Below, piece after piece: positions 34,143 to 44,223 of a stretch of DNA of 64,000 nucleotides. The position numbers and the translations under genes were made by a program. The stretch's first letter is position 1; the number at the start of each line of letters is the position of its first letter. Source of the stretch: an uncultured Prevotella sp. (GTDB taxonomy: Bacteria; Bacteroidota; Bacteroidia; Bacteroidales; Bacteroidaceae); the NCBI GenBank assembly GCA_900540375.1, contig UQFS01000014.1:1-64000 (forward strand). Direction: 5' to 3'. The notes below the pieces were generated by a model. That model was not told the origin of the DNA, ran no database searches, and saw only the letters and a program-made list of their open reading frames with translations.

Positions 34143-35477
34143 TTATTGAAGTGTATATACGATCGCGTTGAGTTTACCGAAGAGTGGAGCGAGCATGCCG
34201 GTGACGGCCTGAGCTTTGCTGCCCTTGACGGCGGCGAGGTTGATGACCAGTACGAGCTTTTGTCCCTTGATGTCCTGTTGCAATGTGGCGTCGATAGGAT
34301 CAGCGGCGGCTTTGATGCTTTGTAAAGCCTTCTCCTTGGAACTGCCGCTCATGTATTGCCAGTCTTGCGTGACACCGAAGAAGTAGGTGGTCTTTGAATC
34401 AGTATAGTAGTAGCAGTCTCTTCCCCAGTCACCGATATGTCCTCCCTGCGGTACGCTCTGTTTCCAATAGTCCACATCGCCGAGCCAATCAGCGTTTTTG
34501 AGCTGTGCCGCCATGGTCATCTGGAAATTGTCTGAGCCAAGGGAAGGAGCGATGATGGTCATGTCGCCATTGACACCTTTGATGATGTTGTCCATGTCAA
34601 TGGCAGAGTTGATGCCGGTCAGGAGAGCCTGGATGCCTCTGTTCTGTTGCATGAGCTTGATGAACTTTGTGCCGTCGACATTGAGGAATATGCCGATCAT
34701 GTCGTTCTTGGCCATCGACTTCACATATTTGCCTTTGATGGGGCGGTAGATGGCATGGGCCTGCTGCAAAGCCTGTTCGATGTTGCGCTTGAAAGAGAAA
34801 GTCTGTCCGTTGATATGGAGTTGTCCGTTGGCCACTTTCATCTCGGCGGCTATATAGATGTCGGAGGGATTGGCGTCTCGGGGAGCGCCAAGGGTGAACG
34901 GAGCGACAAACTGGTCGGGTAGGGCGCTGGTCTGACAGACGAGTGACATCGGCGCGTTGATGGAGTCAATCTTGTCGTAGATAGGTGTTGCCTTGATGCC
35001 GTCGTCCTCGTCTTCACCAAGATATTTGGCCATGAGCGACATCATCTCGGCTTGGGCAGCCGGTACGACAGGACCCATCAGCAACGCGGCCCGCTTTGAC
35101 CAGCCGAGAATCCAGTTGTTGGGCAGGGCCGCAAAATTGAAGTCGCGCTTATGGTGAACGTCGCATTTCAGACGTTTGGCCGTCTTCTCCAAATCGTCTT
35201 CGTCTTTGACTTTGGCGCACAGTCCCAAATTGCCCTGGGCGTCTTCAAAGAAGAAGACATCCTCAGAGAGGTCGAGGCCGGCATTGTCGAGGTTGCTCAC
35301 ATGAAGCATTGTCTTGAGCATGGTGGGACTGCCGACACCACTGAGCTTGGCTGGCTTCGTGGAGATCAGCAGCGTGCTGTTGCCTGGGATGGCGTTGATA
35401 TAGTCGTTGTTGGAACATGAGCAGAGGGACAATGCCAGTGCCATGAATAGTGAAAGTACAAATGATATTCTTTTCAT
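34143..35477 (-). CDS. DUF4836-family lipoprotein
   Basis: The 444-residue protein starts with a lipoprotein signal peptide (lipobox SLCSC, then SNNDYINAIPGNSTLLIS). The IPGNSTLL segment is characteristic of DUF4836, a Bacteroidetes family without known function. It is probably an envelope lipoprotein. It is encoded upstream of the ABC transporter genes on the same strand, 62 bp away, so it could be its partner or cargo, but this is inference. Confidence 0.82.
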   Translation of the reverse strand: MKRISFVLSLFMALALSLCSCSNNDYINAIPGNSTLLISTKPAKLSGVGSPTMLKTMLHVSNLDNAGLDLSEDVFFFEDAQGNLGLCAKVKDEDDLEKTAKRLKCDVHHKRDFNFAALPNNWILGWSKRAALLMGPVVPAAQAEMMSLMAKYLGEDEDDGIKATPIYDKIDSINAPMSLVCQTSALPDQFVAPFTLGAPRDANPSDIYIAAEMKVANGQLHINGQTFSFKRNIEQALQQAHAIYRPIKGKYVKSMAKNDMIGIFLNVDGTKFIKLMQQNRGIQALLTGINSAIDMDNIIKGVNGDMTIIAPSLGSDNFQMTMAAQLKNADWLGDVDYWKQSVPQGGHIGDWGRDCYYYTDSKTTYFFGVTQDWQYMSGSSKEKALQSIKAAADPIDATLQQDIKGQKLVLVINLAAVKGSKAQAVTGMLAPLFGKLNAIVYTLQ

Positions 35478-35576
35478 TGTCGTGTTACCCGTTATTGATC
35501 ATCTATTGAGATTTCTTCCTTATACCTATATATAATAATGTGTTTGTCAACTGTCGCCTTAGACTTTCCTGTTACT

Positions 35577-36302
35577 TTAGAATCTCCGTTTGGACAGCTG
35601 AGCCATAGCGACGGCCATCAGTCCGGCGGTTTCAGTGCGCAGTCGGCTGCTGCCAAGCGTGATGGACTCATAACCTTGGCTGATGGCTTCCTTCACTTCT
35701 TCGGTAGAGAAGTCACCTTCCGGACCGATGAGTATGGTTACGTCCTGCTCCTTTGGTGTCTGTTGCAAGGCCTGGAAGAGATCGGCACGGTCGATTTCAT
35801 CATAACAATGGGCGATGAATTTCCGTCCCTGCCGTGGCGCATGGATGAAGTCGCTGAACTTTATCAATTCCTTGACCGTCGGCTTCCATGCCTTGCGACT
35901 TTGCTTGACGGCTCCGACAACAATCTTTTCGATGCGGTCGGTGCGGATCGTCGTGCGCTCAGAGAACTGACATCTCAGAAACGAGAGCTCGTCAAAGCCG
36001 ATCTCTGTGCATTTCTCTGTCATCCATTCCATCCGGTCCATCATCTTCGTAGGGGCAATGGCGAGATGGATCCGGCCGTTCCACGTCGTCTCTTGAGGCT
36101 GTGCTTTCCGGATGTTGTAGAGACAATGCTTGGTGTTGGCGGCTGAAATCTCAGCTTGATAGAAGGTGCCGCAGCCGTCCATGAGAAACATCTCATCGCC
36201 GACTTGCATGCGTAGCACTCTTAGGGCGTGTTGTGCTTCTTCTTTCGGCAACTCATTTTGATGGCCGGCATCAGGCACATAGAAATATCTTTCTTCCTTC
36301 AT
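35577..36302 (-). CDS. rsmE: 16S rRNA (uracil1498-N3)-methyltransferase
   Basis: The 241-residue SPOUT-family enzyme methylates U1498 of 16S rRNA. An N-terminal PUA-like domain is followed by the knotted SAM-binding region, ILIGPEGDFSTEEV and LGSSRLRTETAGLMA. Length is standard. It follows the nuclease-like gene by 12 bp. Confidence 0.94.
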   Translation of the reverse strand: MKEERYFYVPDAGHQNELPKEEAQHALRVLRMQVGDEMFLMDGCGTFYQAEISAANTKHCLYNIRKAQPQETTWNGRIHLAIAPTKMMDRMEWMTEKCTEIGFDELSFLRCQFSERTTIRTDRIEKIVVGAVKQSRKAWKPTVKELIKFSDFIHAPRQGRKFIAHCYDEIDRADLFQALQQTPKEQDVTILIGPEGDFSTEEVKEAISQGYESITLGSSRLRTETAGLMAVAMAQLSKRRF

Positions 36303-36314
36303 GGCTGTGGGCTG

Positions 36315-36914
36315 TTATTGGGCATCCTCTGCTTCGTCTTTGCTTTCTTGGCTGCGCCTCTTGTCTTCTTCCTCCCTTTTCTTCAATTCATCTCTCAGTT
36401 CAGAGGCGATTTCGTAGCGCTCGGCCTTCACGGCATTGTCGAGAAGATCGTGAAGCATTGGTTCGCTGATGATGTTGAGGGGCAGCTGCAATCCTTTGGC
36501 ATTGGGCTGATAGACAGAACTCTGTCTGCGAAACAACGCGGCATCCATGTAGATAGGGATCTCGTTGTGACTGACAAAAGAGAGCAGGATAGCGGTATCG
36601 GCTTTGATGGGAAGACTGAACTGATTCTCTTCATTGATGAGCAATGCCTTGTATACGCCATCCTCCAATGTATTGATATGGATGGACAGCTCCAGCGTGG
36701 TTTGCCAATGGATCATCTCCCAAAGTATCTTGACAATGTCATCGTTGTTGTTGGTGTCATTGTTCTTACTCTCTGTGATCTCTTGGAGGATCTTTCTGCT
36801 GCACGTAATCACGAGTTGGCGTTGCTGCTCCTGGTCAGAGAGCAGCAATAGACCATCTTGTTCTTTGCCGTTGACTTCGGCAGCAGTTTGGAATCTAAGC
36901 TGTATATTTGCCAT
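36315..36914 (-). CDS. Bifunctional-nuclease-like protein with UVR motif
   Basis: The protein of 199 residues resembles the DUF151/BFN family in its middle (LEDGVYKALLINEENQFSLP, then IKADTAILLSFVSHNEIPIY). It ends in a UvrB/UvrC-like helical motif (NAVKAERYEIASELRDELKK) and a charged tail. Plant BFN relatives have nuclease activity; the bacterial ones are not well defined. The ATG at 36914 is chosen because the upstream ATG at 36977 would overlap the permease gene by about 50 bp. It is rather diverged from typical members. Confidence 0.68.
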   Translation of the reverse strand: MANIQLRFQTAAEVNGKEQDGLLLLSDQEQQRQLVITCSRKILQEITESKNNDTNNNDDIVKILWEMIHWQTTLELSIHINTLEDGVYKALLINEENQFSLPIKADTAILLSFVSHNEIPIYMDAALFRRQSSVYQPNAKGLQLPLNIISEPMLHDLLDNAVKAERYEIASELRDELKKREEEDKRRSQESKDEAEDAQ

Positions 36915-36927
36915 TGCCTGATAAAGA

Positions 36928-38175
36928 TTATTTTGTAGCTTTTTTCTTCTTGGGGCGGAAGACCAGTGCGAAGGCAATGCCTACGATGAGGGCATAACTT
37001 GCAAAGATATACCAGCACGACTGCCATTGCGTGACACCGCCGACGGTATGGAGGTCTACAACTTCCTGTGCAGCCAGTGAACCGATCGTGGCGCCTAAGC
37101 CGTTGGTCATCAGCATGAAGAGACCCTGTGCGGAAGAACGCAGACAAGGATCGGTGGCCTTGTCGACAAACAGCGAGCCGGAAATATTAAAGAAATCGAA
37201 GGCGACGCCATAGATGATCATGGAGGCCACAAACATCCATACCTTGCTGCCCGGATCACCGGCACCGAGAAGGCCAAAGCGGAGAACCCATGCAAACATA
37301 GCGATGAGCATAACGTTCTTGATGCCGAAATGCTTCATGAAGAAAGGTATCATCAGAATGCACAGCGTCTCACTGATTTGGGAGATCGAATAGAGAATGA
37401 CAGAGTGCTTCACACCAAAGGTATCGGCGAACTCAGGTATCTTGGCGAAGCTCTCAATAAACGGGGTTGCAAAGCCATTGGTGATCTGCAGGCTGACACC
37501 CAGCAGCATGGAGAAGATGAAGAAGATAGCCATCTTCTTTTGACGGAACAGCGTGAAGGCACGCAGACCGAAAGCGTCGACCAGACTCTTATGCTTGTCG
37601 TCATGGCTGACAGGACAGGCTGGGAGGGTGAACGTATAGAGGAAGAGAAGAATACTCAGCACGCCGCTGACGACAAACTGTAACTCATTAGCCTTGAAGC
37701 CCATGATATCGACGAACCACATGCTACAGATGAAACCGACCGTACCAAAAACACGGATGGGCGGGAAGTCCTTCACGGTGTCCATGCTGGCTTGGGTGAG
37801 TGCGCAGTAAGCTACGGAATTGCTGAGTGCCAAAGTGGGCATGTAGAATGCTACGCTGACGGAGTAGAGGGTGAATAAAGTGGCAAAGGTCACGTTAGAG
37901 CCTGCATAATAGCCATAAGCCGCAGCACCCATCATAAAGGAACCGGCCAGCAGGTGGCAGAGGCCAAGCAAACGCTGGGCTGGTATCCAACGGTCTGCTA
38001 CAATGCCCATGAGTGCGGGCATGAAAATAGAGACAATGCCTTGCATGGCAAAAAACGCACCGATATGAGTGGACATCCCGGCATTGGTGAGATAAATGCC
38101 CATACAGGTTAGGTAAGCACCCCATACAGCAAACTGCAGGAAGTTCATGAATGCCAAACGCACTTTTAAGTTCAT
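36928..38175 (-). CDS. NupG-like nucleoside permease (MFS)
   Basis: The 415-residue protein has about 12 membrane segments. It begins with the nucleoside:H+ symporter pattern LKVRLAFMNFLQFAVWGAYL, followed by GMSTHIGAFFAMQGIVSIF. It should import nucleosides, which fits with salvage enzymes such as the cytidine deaminase elsewhere in the window. It ends 13 bp before the nuclease-like gene. Confidence 0.88.
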   Translation of the reverse strand: MNLKVRLAFMNFLQFAVWGAYLTCMGIYLTNAGMSTHIGAFFAMQGIVSIFMPALMGIVADRWIPAQRLLGLCHLLAGSFMMGAAAYGYYAGSNVTFATLFTLYSVSVAFYMPTLALSNSVAYCALTQASMDTVKDFPPIRVFGTVGFICSMWFVDIMGFKANELQFVVSGVLSILLFLYTFTLPACPVSHDDKHKSLVDAFGLRAFTLFRQKKMAIFFIFSMLLGVSLQITNGFATPFIESFAKIPEFADTFGVKHSVILYSISQISETLCILMIPFFMKHFGIKNVMLIAMFAWVLRFGLLGAGDPGSKVWMFVASMIIYGVAFDFFNISGSLFVDKATDPCLRSSAQGLFMLMTNGLGATIGSLAAQEVVDLHTVGGVTQWQSCWYIFASYALIVGIAFALVFRPKKKKATK

Positions 38176-38218
38176 AGTCGTGTCTTTTTAGGATTGGTCT
38201 TGGGTATTATGACTTTTT

Positions 38219-38914
38219 TCATTGATTGACGTACTTCCCATTGCTCCACTTCAATCGAAGCGGCACAAGGATAGCAGCAACTTTGTCCTTATCCTCTTTG
38301 GAGAGCAGCGGAAGAGAGAGTTGAAGGGCCAAGTTATGGTCTTCTGCACTGAGAGATGCTTTGACCATGACCGGATCGATCATAGACTTCAGTTTTCCGT
38401 ATTCTGCCGTACTGAGATGATCCGGACGTGAGGTCAGACGGTCAGCGAGTTCCTGTAAGGAAGATACTCCAAGGAAGCGCTGTACAGGAAGTGGCTGCCA
38501 CTGGGGAGTGAAAAACAATATCTGGCTCTCACCTGTGTCACCGCTTGTCCAGGTCTTCAAAAGGCAGACAACAGTGTCGCGACGCTCTGTTGGCAACAAC
38601 TTCAGTTGCAGAGTGGTAGCCTCATTGAGTTTGACTTCTGTGAAATCTGTTGTCAGTGTGTCCATTCTACTTTTCCCTCCTAACTGGTTGTCAATGGTGC
38701 CATCTACATGCATGGAAGTATAGCTGGGCATATCTACTCTTTGGTTGTGGTCGAGATATGGGAGAATGCTGTCGGGCATAGCTTTCCATATCTCCGTCAG
38801 GGATTGTGCGTGAAGAGGTGTGCCACACGCAAGAAAGAGACAAGCCGACATCAAACAGTGACTGTAGCGCCGCCGGATGGGGTGGAAGAGATTGTTGGAT
38901 AAGAATGGAATCAT
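38219..38914 (-). CDS. DUF3256-family exported protein
   Basis: The 231-residue protein has a signal peptide ending in ACGTPLHAQS and a body beginning with the DUF3256 pattern (IWKAMPDSILPYLDHNQRVD). The family is restricted to Bacteroidales and has no known role. The true start may be the internal Met of MSACLFLACG, since the first 20 residues are basic and not signal-like. Confidence 0.8.
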   Translation of the reverse strand: MIPFLSNNLFHPIRRRYSHCLMSACLFLACGTPLHAQSLTEIWKAMPDSILPYLDHNQRVDMPSYTSMHVDGTIDNQLGGKSRMDTLTTDFTEVKLNEATTLQLKLLPTERRDTVVCLLKTWTSGDTGESQILFFTPQWQPLPVQRFLGVSSLQELADRLTSRPDHLSTAEYGKLKSMIDPVMVKASLSAEDHNLALQLSLPLLSKEDKDKVAAILVPLRLKWSNGKYVNQ

Positions 38915-38937
38915 GTGTGGAAAACGTCGATAATCGA

Positions 38938-39411
38938 TTAGTGCTTCAATTCAAAGGGACCGTAACGAAGCTGAGTCGTCCAATGTCCTGATCTTGGTGA
39001 AACGAAGATGGTGAACAGATGGCCGAAACCGTCGGGAGACTTGCCGCCGGCGTAGAAAGGAGTGCCGTCGTCCTCATAGTCTTCAGTCATCACATTGTCT
39101 TTGCCCAACATATTGTAGACGCTCTTAGCCTGTACTTTTGCAGCGACTTTGTTCTTAACGGTCATATAGAAACGGGCTTCGCTGAGTTTTCCATCCTTAA
39201 AAAAAAAGTGGATCTCATTCCATTTAAAGCCATTGAAGACCTTGTTAGTGTAGCAGAGCTCCTCTTCGCTTTCCTTTGACGGAGTGCCCAACTGCGTAGT
39301 GATTTCTGTCTTAGCTTCAGATAGAAGGGTGCCAAATTGAACTTTACCAATGTTTTGTGCTTTTATCATCATGGAGAACATGAGCAGAGCCGCTAAACAA
39401 ATCTTTCTCAT
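38938..39411 (-). CDS. Exported protein of unknown function
   Basis: The 157-residue protein has a signal peptide (MRKICLAALLMFSMMIKAQN) and a mixed alpha/beta body. I do not recognise a named domain. It sits between tamB-like and DUF3256 genes on the same strand. Confidence 0.7.
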   Translation of the reverse strand: MRKICLAALLMFSMMIKAQNIGKVQFGTLLSEAKTEITTQLGTPSKESEEELCYTNKVFNGFKWNEIHFFFKDGKLSEARFYMTVKNKVAAKVQAKSVYNMLGKDNVMTEDYEDDGTPFYAGGKSPDGFGHLFTIFVSPRSGHWTTQLRYGPFELKH

Positions 39412-39541
39412 TTTTCTGCTTTTATATTTGCTTTTATCATTTTACAGAATACAAAGTTAAGAAAAAAGACTGAATTGAGCGCGCTTTTCATATAAAAAAT
39501 GAGTGTTTGCTCAGTTTGGCTCGTGTTTATCTCTTGTCATT

Positions 39542-42500
39542 TCATCTTTTCTTTTCCATCTTTGTCTGCTTAACGTCTTTTGTACCCGCTGTTTCCTTAC
39601 TTTGTGATATTTGCTTTTTTCTATGCCACAACTCTTTCCAATTGTCGAAATCGTGCTTGATCACAAAGCCAACACCTTGTGTGTTCAGGGCATTGCGGGT
39701 GAAGTATCGGTCATTGGTCTGATTGTAGATGCGTACACTCAGATTGCCGTTGGGTACAATGAGGTAGCGGATGTCGAAGTCACCGATAAACGATTGGTTA
39801 GCCGTAGTCGCATTGTCGCGGTAGCCGAACTGTCCGTTGAAGAGAAGACGGTTGTTGAGGAAACTGCCGCTGAGAATACCCTCGTACTCGGCGTTGTTCC
39901 AGCCCTCAGTACCTGTAGAGATGTTGGCACCGAAGTTCCAGTTCTTGTTCTTAACGACCGAGCCGAGCACGTTGTTGATCTGTTGGCTCAGCTGTCCGCT
40001 GAGGATGCTCTGCATGGCGAGTGTCGTCTTACTCTCCTTGGCTTCTACATCCTGGGCGTTGTTTTCGGTCTTATTATAGAATCGGCCTACGGCAAGCAGA
40101 TATAGCACCTGTTGCTTCATCTCGTCCTCGCTGTTGATGATGCTGTAGATCATCTGCTTCACGTCGGCGCTGACAGTTGGCATGTCCATGTCGAAGTCGA
40201 CCTTGGGATCAGACGGTGTCCCTGTGACTTTCATCAGACAGTTGACACGGATGTTGTTGCCAGAGAATCTACGACCCAACTGCAGGTCTGCAAGATTCAC
40301 GGAATTGAGCATATATTGTGCTTCGAGGTTGAGGTTGGCATAGCTTGGATCACCGCCAAAAGTGATGGTACTGCCTTGCTTGAAGGTGAAGTCACGCTTG
40401 ATGATGTTCTGGATGGTCAGTTTATAGATGCCACGATCTACAACGTAGTTACCATAGAGTTTCACGCCACCTTTATTATAATAGGTGGCGCGAATGATGC
40501 CTGTACCGTTCAGGTCGATATAGTCTCCGCTTGTCTTGTCCATGATGATCTTCAGCGTAGCGTCGGGTGTGGCATGGATGAGGAAGTTGATATGTATGTC
40601 GGTAGGCACATCTTCCGGTTTTGCGTCGTTGTCAGAGGGAGGCGGAGCGTTGACCAGTTGGGCTTGGAGAGAGTCTCTGGATACCCATTGGATAAACTCT
40701 TGTGTGCCAATCGCTTCCGGACTGGTGATGTCGTAACACATCACGGACCTATGGGAAGGAGTAGCGTCTACTTTGATATTTACTTCCCCAGGCTTACCGT
40801 TGATGTCGACGGAGCCTGTTCCGGCAATAGTTCCATAGACCGTATTGCCATCGTCCGGACCAAGATCATAACCAATCAGGTTGTTGGCTTTGACATGGAG
40901 GGCGTAGCTCAGGTGTGAGAGATGGGTATGGTAAAGGGCTCCGGAGAGAAGTCCACGGTTGCCGAGTCGGTCACGGATAGTATCACCGGCAAACCGAATT
41001 TCATTTACCAGAAAGCGGACAGAGTCGTCAGATAGGTAATATCTTGTATTAATAGGTGTGATTGTGGTGGCTCCCGATACCTTGGCACCACCCGTGAGGT
41101 TGAGTTTCTTCAAGTCTCCCCAAAGATTGAGCTTACCATTTACGGAAAGGTCTATGTCGCTCATGAAATTGGAACAAAAGCCTTTGAGGAACTCGCCTCT
41201 GGCGTTCTCGGCGTTAAAGGTGAGGTTGATGTCGTTGCGCTTGGGTGAGACATATCCATTGATGATAGTCCGTCGGTCTTGAAAGCCCCTATCAGTATGC
41301 ATCGTGTCCAAGGCGATCGCATCGATGTCGATCTGTTTTTTCTCGTTGTTCCATCTGACATTGGCATTGAGCGTTCCCATATTGCCTTCTTCAAACTGGA
41401 AGTCAGAGACTACAATGTTTCCTTTGGCCTTCGGCGTGCCGAAGAGTGAGGATAGATAAGCCTTACCGTTGACATTGCCGGAGAAGTCTACGGAATGGAA
41501 GTTGACAAGGTCGAGAATATACTCAACATTGACATTGTTGAGATCCACAATGATGGAGTCATCACGATTGGGCGATGCCTGGCCGTTGATTCGGATGGAC
41601 TGTGAGTTGCTGGCAATATTGAGATTGTCGATGGTGAGGTGCTTCTTGCTGTAAGTGAGCAGGTCGGCATGGATGGTATACACTGAATCGCCAACGAACA
41701 GATGGGATTTCTTAACATCAATAGACGCAACCACTTGGTTTTTCTCATTGGGGAGGAATGCCATGTCGGCATTGAGTTGTCCTCTCAAACGTTGCTTCTT
41801 GGCATGATTGTCCATGGACAGACTTGTGCGCAAGGTGTTGCCGACTGCGGTAGCTTGGATCTGATAATCAGTGCCAGGCCTATTGTCATCTGTCTTGGTG
41901 AGCGATCCCTGACAGTTGAGTTGGTTGTTGGGTGATGTGGCAATGATGTTGACATTCTGATAGCGTCCTCCATTGTAGGAAAGATCCGGTGCAACGACAT
42001 GGCAGTCGATGCCCTCGGTCTTGCTGTCCAAACTGCAAGTGAGGGAGAGAGGCTGCAGAAGATTCAGATCCACACCCGTGAAGAAGCGTAGCCAGTCGTC
42101 ACGTAGGATGGTGGCTGTCAGAGCGAAGTTGTTGGAGTGGGAAGGACGATATCTGAAAGATGTAAGTGTCTGAATGCTGGGAAGTTGATGAATAAAGACG
42201 TTTTGGATGCTTTGCAATAGCGTAGCGTAATCAAACTGTCCTGTCACCTCGATATGCCCGAAATCACTGAGCATCGTGACGAAATGATCATGATTGCTCT
42301 TTCCTGCTTTGATCTGCAAGGATTGCAACTCGTATCTTTCATCACCTCTCTGGGCTCGGAAATTAGTGACCTTGAGAAGACCGTTGAGGTTGTTGAGGCT
42401 TGAGCCAGAGAGATTGGCCGATAAGTTGACCGCATAGTTGGTGTCGCCAAGTTTGCCTTTGAGTAGATTGACGGCAGAAGGATGTAAGTGGGAAATCTCC

Positions 42501-44023
42501 GCATCAAGAACGTAATGATGCCGTGACAGCGATATTCCGTCCTTGCTCTCTATAGTAGCAACGATGTTGGGGTCGTTGATGGAGCAATGGCCTGAGAATG
42601 TCTCATTTCTGAAAGCGCCATTGATATTAATATGCTGATAGGGATAGCCTTTGAAGTCGATTCTGTCAATGCGCCCATCCGCGAGGAACATCTTCTGACG
42701 AAGATTTCCTGCCACTTTGATGCTGGCAGCCAATTCACCCAAATCTTTGTTAGCAGTGATCTGTTGGAGATTGAAGCGTTGTGTCTCAAGATAACCGGAA
42801 AGCGCCTGGTGATCTATTTTGAAATTCACCTTAGCATTTCCTGCGTCTGAGAGCAGGGAACCACTGACATGGATTTGTCTCGTGCCTTTTCCACGTCCAC
42901 TGCCTGTGAAAGCAAGATGGTCAAGACGGTCGGCAACTGCCGGGAGATCAACGTTGAATATGTTTTTACCCTCTTGGTTGATATAGAGGCTGTGGCAGAT
43001 GATGCTCCAGTCGGGCTGGTGGTCACAGAGTGTCGTACGGATGTCGCCACCAAAATGGAGGATAGACGATTTTCGGGCACTTCCCGGAAAGACATCGAAA
43101 AGGATGTTTTCAATTGCGATATGATGTTTAGTGCCGTGGAACCTTGTGCTGAGCTGAATGTTGTGTCGTGATCTTTTAATCTTGTCAGTGAGGCAACTGA
43201 TATCGTATGTGCTGATAAGTGAAGGTTTAATGCTTCCGGCGTAAGACATTGTGTTCCAGTCTATCATATCCCCCTTGCGCTTGAAGTTGGCTGCGATTTC
43301 TTTCAAGAAAACCCTCGATGTAGGTGTACGAAGAAAGAGATGGTCTAAAGCGATCTTATGGTTTGACAAAGATGCCTTGGCGGTGAGTTCTTTTATGTCC
43401 AAGCCACACTGCTCTGAGAGGCTGAGTTTCTTGATGTTGATGCTGCCAGCGTCTTTTGTCAGGTCTGACAGCAAGATATGTGTACTGATATTTTTAATAT
43501 TGAGATGATGGATGTCTAAGGTGTGCATCCTCAGCATATCGAACTGGTCATAGCAGAGAGCACCGCGTCGGATGACCAGACTGTGAATCTGAAAGTTGAG
43601 TTTGGAATGCACTGTAGTGTCTTTGGAAGCCAATGAATCCACAACGAACTGATAATTGGGGCGGGCACTCGCCGAGGCACGGTTGATGCGGATGTCAGCA
43701 CCGAAGAGCTGGGCGGAGGTGATACAGATCTCGTTGTAAGGCAGTCGGAGCAAATCAAGCTTGGCGGAAATACGGCCGGCACGCAGCAAAGGGTGGCGCT
43801 GATGGTCGAGCATTGTCACATCGTCGATGATGATACGATTGAACAGACCAACGTCAATACGTCCTACACATACCTTCGTGCCAAATTTTTCAGACAATGC
43901 GGAGGATACTTCGCGTCCGAAATATTTTTGTACAGCAGGTATGTTCACAGAGATGGTAAGAGTGACGTAAAATGTCAATAAAACCCATATCACAGTATTG
44001 ATAGTGTGCCTAAGCCATTTCAT
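39542..44023 (-). CDS. TamB-domain envelope protein
   Basis: The 1493-residue protein has a single N-terminal membrane anchor (TVIWVLLTFYVTLTISVNIPA) followed by AsmA-like and beta-rich repeats. The C-terminal DUF490/TamB domain is clear in VYGTIAGTGSVDINGKPGEV, GIIRATYYNKGGVKLYGNY and the closing barrel-like strands. Such proteins bridge the periplasm and move phospholipids or assist outer-membrane protein assembly with TamA. A TAnnTTTG-like element lies only 8 bp before the ATG, which could mean a nearly leaderless transcript. Confidence 0.9.
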   Translation of the reverse strand: MKWLRHTINTVIWVLLTFYVTLTISVNIPAVQKYFGREVSSALSEKFGTKVCVGRIDVGLFNRIIIDDVTMLDHQRHPLLRAGRISAKLDLLRLPYNEICITSAQLFGADIRINRASASARPNYQFVVDSLASKDTTVHSKLNFQIHSLVIRRGALCYDQFDMLRMHTLDIHHLNIKNISTHILLSDLTKDAGSINIKKLSLSEQCGLDIKELTAKASLSNHKIALDHLFLRTPTSRVFLKEIAANFKRKGDMIDWNTMSYAGSIKPSLISTYDISCLTDKIKRSRHNIQLSTRFHGTKHHIAIENILFDVFPGSARKSSILHFGGDIRTTLCDHQPDWSIICHSLYINQEGKNIFNVDLPAVADRLDHLAFTGSGRGKGTRQIHVSGSLLSDAGNAKVNFKIDHQALSGYLETQRFNLQQITANKDLGELAASIKVAGNLRQKMFLADGRIDRIDFKGYPYQHININGAFRNETFSGHCSINDPNIVATIESKDGISLSRHHYVLDAEISHLHPSAVNLLKGKLGDTNYAVNLSANLSGSSLNNLNGLLKVTNFRAQRGDERYELQSLQIKAGKSNHDHFVTMLSDFGHIEVTGQFDYATLLQSIQNVFIHQLPSIQTLTSFRYRPSHSNNFALTATILRDDWLRFFTGVDLNLLQPLSLTCSLDSKTEGIDCHVVAPDLSYNGGRYQNVNIIATSPNNQLNCQGSLTKTDDNRPGTDYQIQATAVGNTLRTSLSMDNHAKKQRLRGQLNADMAFLPNEKNQVVASIDVKKSHLFVGDSVYTIHADLLTYSKKHLTIDNLNIASNSQSIRINGQASPNRDDSIIVDLNNVNVEYILDLVNFHSVDFSGNVNGKAYLSSLFGTPKAKGNIVVSDFQFEEGNMGTLNANVRWNNEKKQIDIDAIALDTMHTDRGFQDRRTIINGYVSPKRNDINLTFNAENARGEFLKGFCSNFMSDIDLSVNGKLNLWGDLKKLNLTGGAKVSGATTITPINTRYYLSDDSVRFLVNEIRFAGDTIRDRLGNRGLLSGALYHTHLSHLSYALHVKANNLIGYDLGPDDGNTVYGTIAGTGSVDINGKPGEVNIKVDATPSHRSVMCYDITSPEAIGTQEFIQWVSRDSLQAQLVNAPPPSDNDAKPEDVPTDIHINFLIHATPDATLKIIMDKTSGDYIDLNGTGIIRATYYNKGGVKLYGNYVVDRGIYKLTIQNIIKRDFTFKQGSTITFGGDPSYANLNLEAQYMLNSVNLADLQLGRRFSGNNIRVNCLMKVTGTPSDPKVDFDMDMPTVSADVKQMIYSIINSEDEMKQQVLYLLAVGRFYNKTENNAQDVEAKESKTTLAMQSILSGQLSQQINNVLGSVVKNKNWNFGANISTGTEGWNNAEYEGILSGSFLNNRLLFNGQFGYRDNATTANQSFIGDFDIRYLIVPNGNLSVRIYNQTNDRYFTRNALNTQGVGFVIKHDFDNWKELWHRKKQISQSKETAGTKDVKQTKMEKKR

Positions 44024-44102
44024 TTTATGTGCAAAAATATAAAATTAAACTCGAAAATGAAATAAAATAGCCATCTTTATCATTTTTAATCTAAATTTTC
44101 AG

Positions 44103-44110
44103 TATATTTG
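44103..44110 (+). promoter_or_regulatory. -7 element of the nqr operon promoter
   Basis: TATATTTG lies about 115 bp before nqrA and matches TAnnTTTG. A good -33 TTG is not seen at the right distance, so activity is uncertain. Confidence 0.45.
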
Positions 44111-44223
44111 CAACGTCAAAGATTGCTTCACCGTGAAAAAGGGAAAACCGCAGTCGTGCGTTTTAGGACACAATGAGACATTTCAGCATCATATCATAAG
44201 AAGTATTACTTATTATTTTTTCT

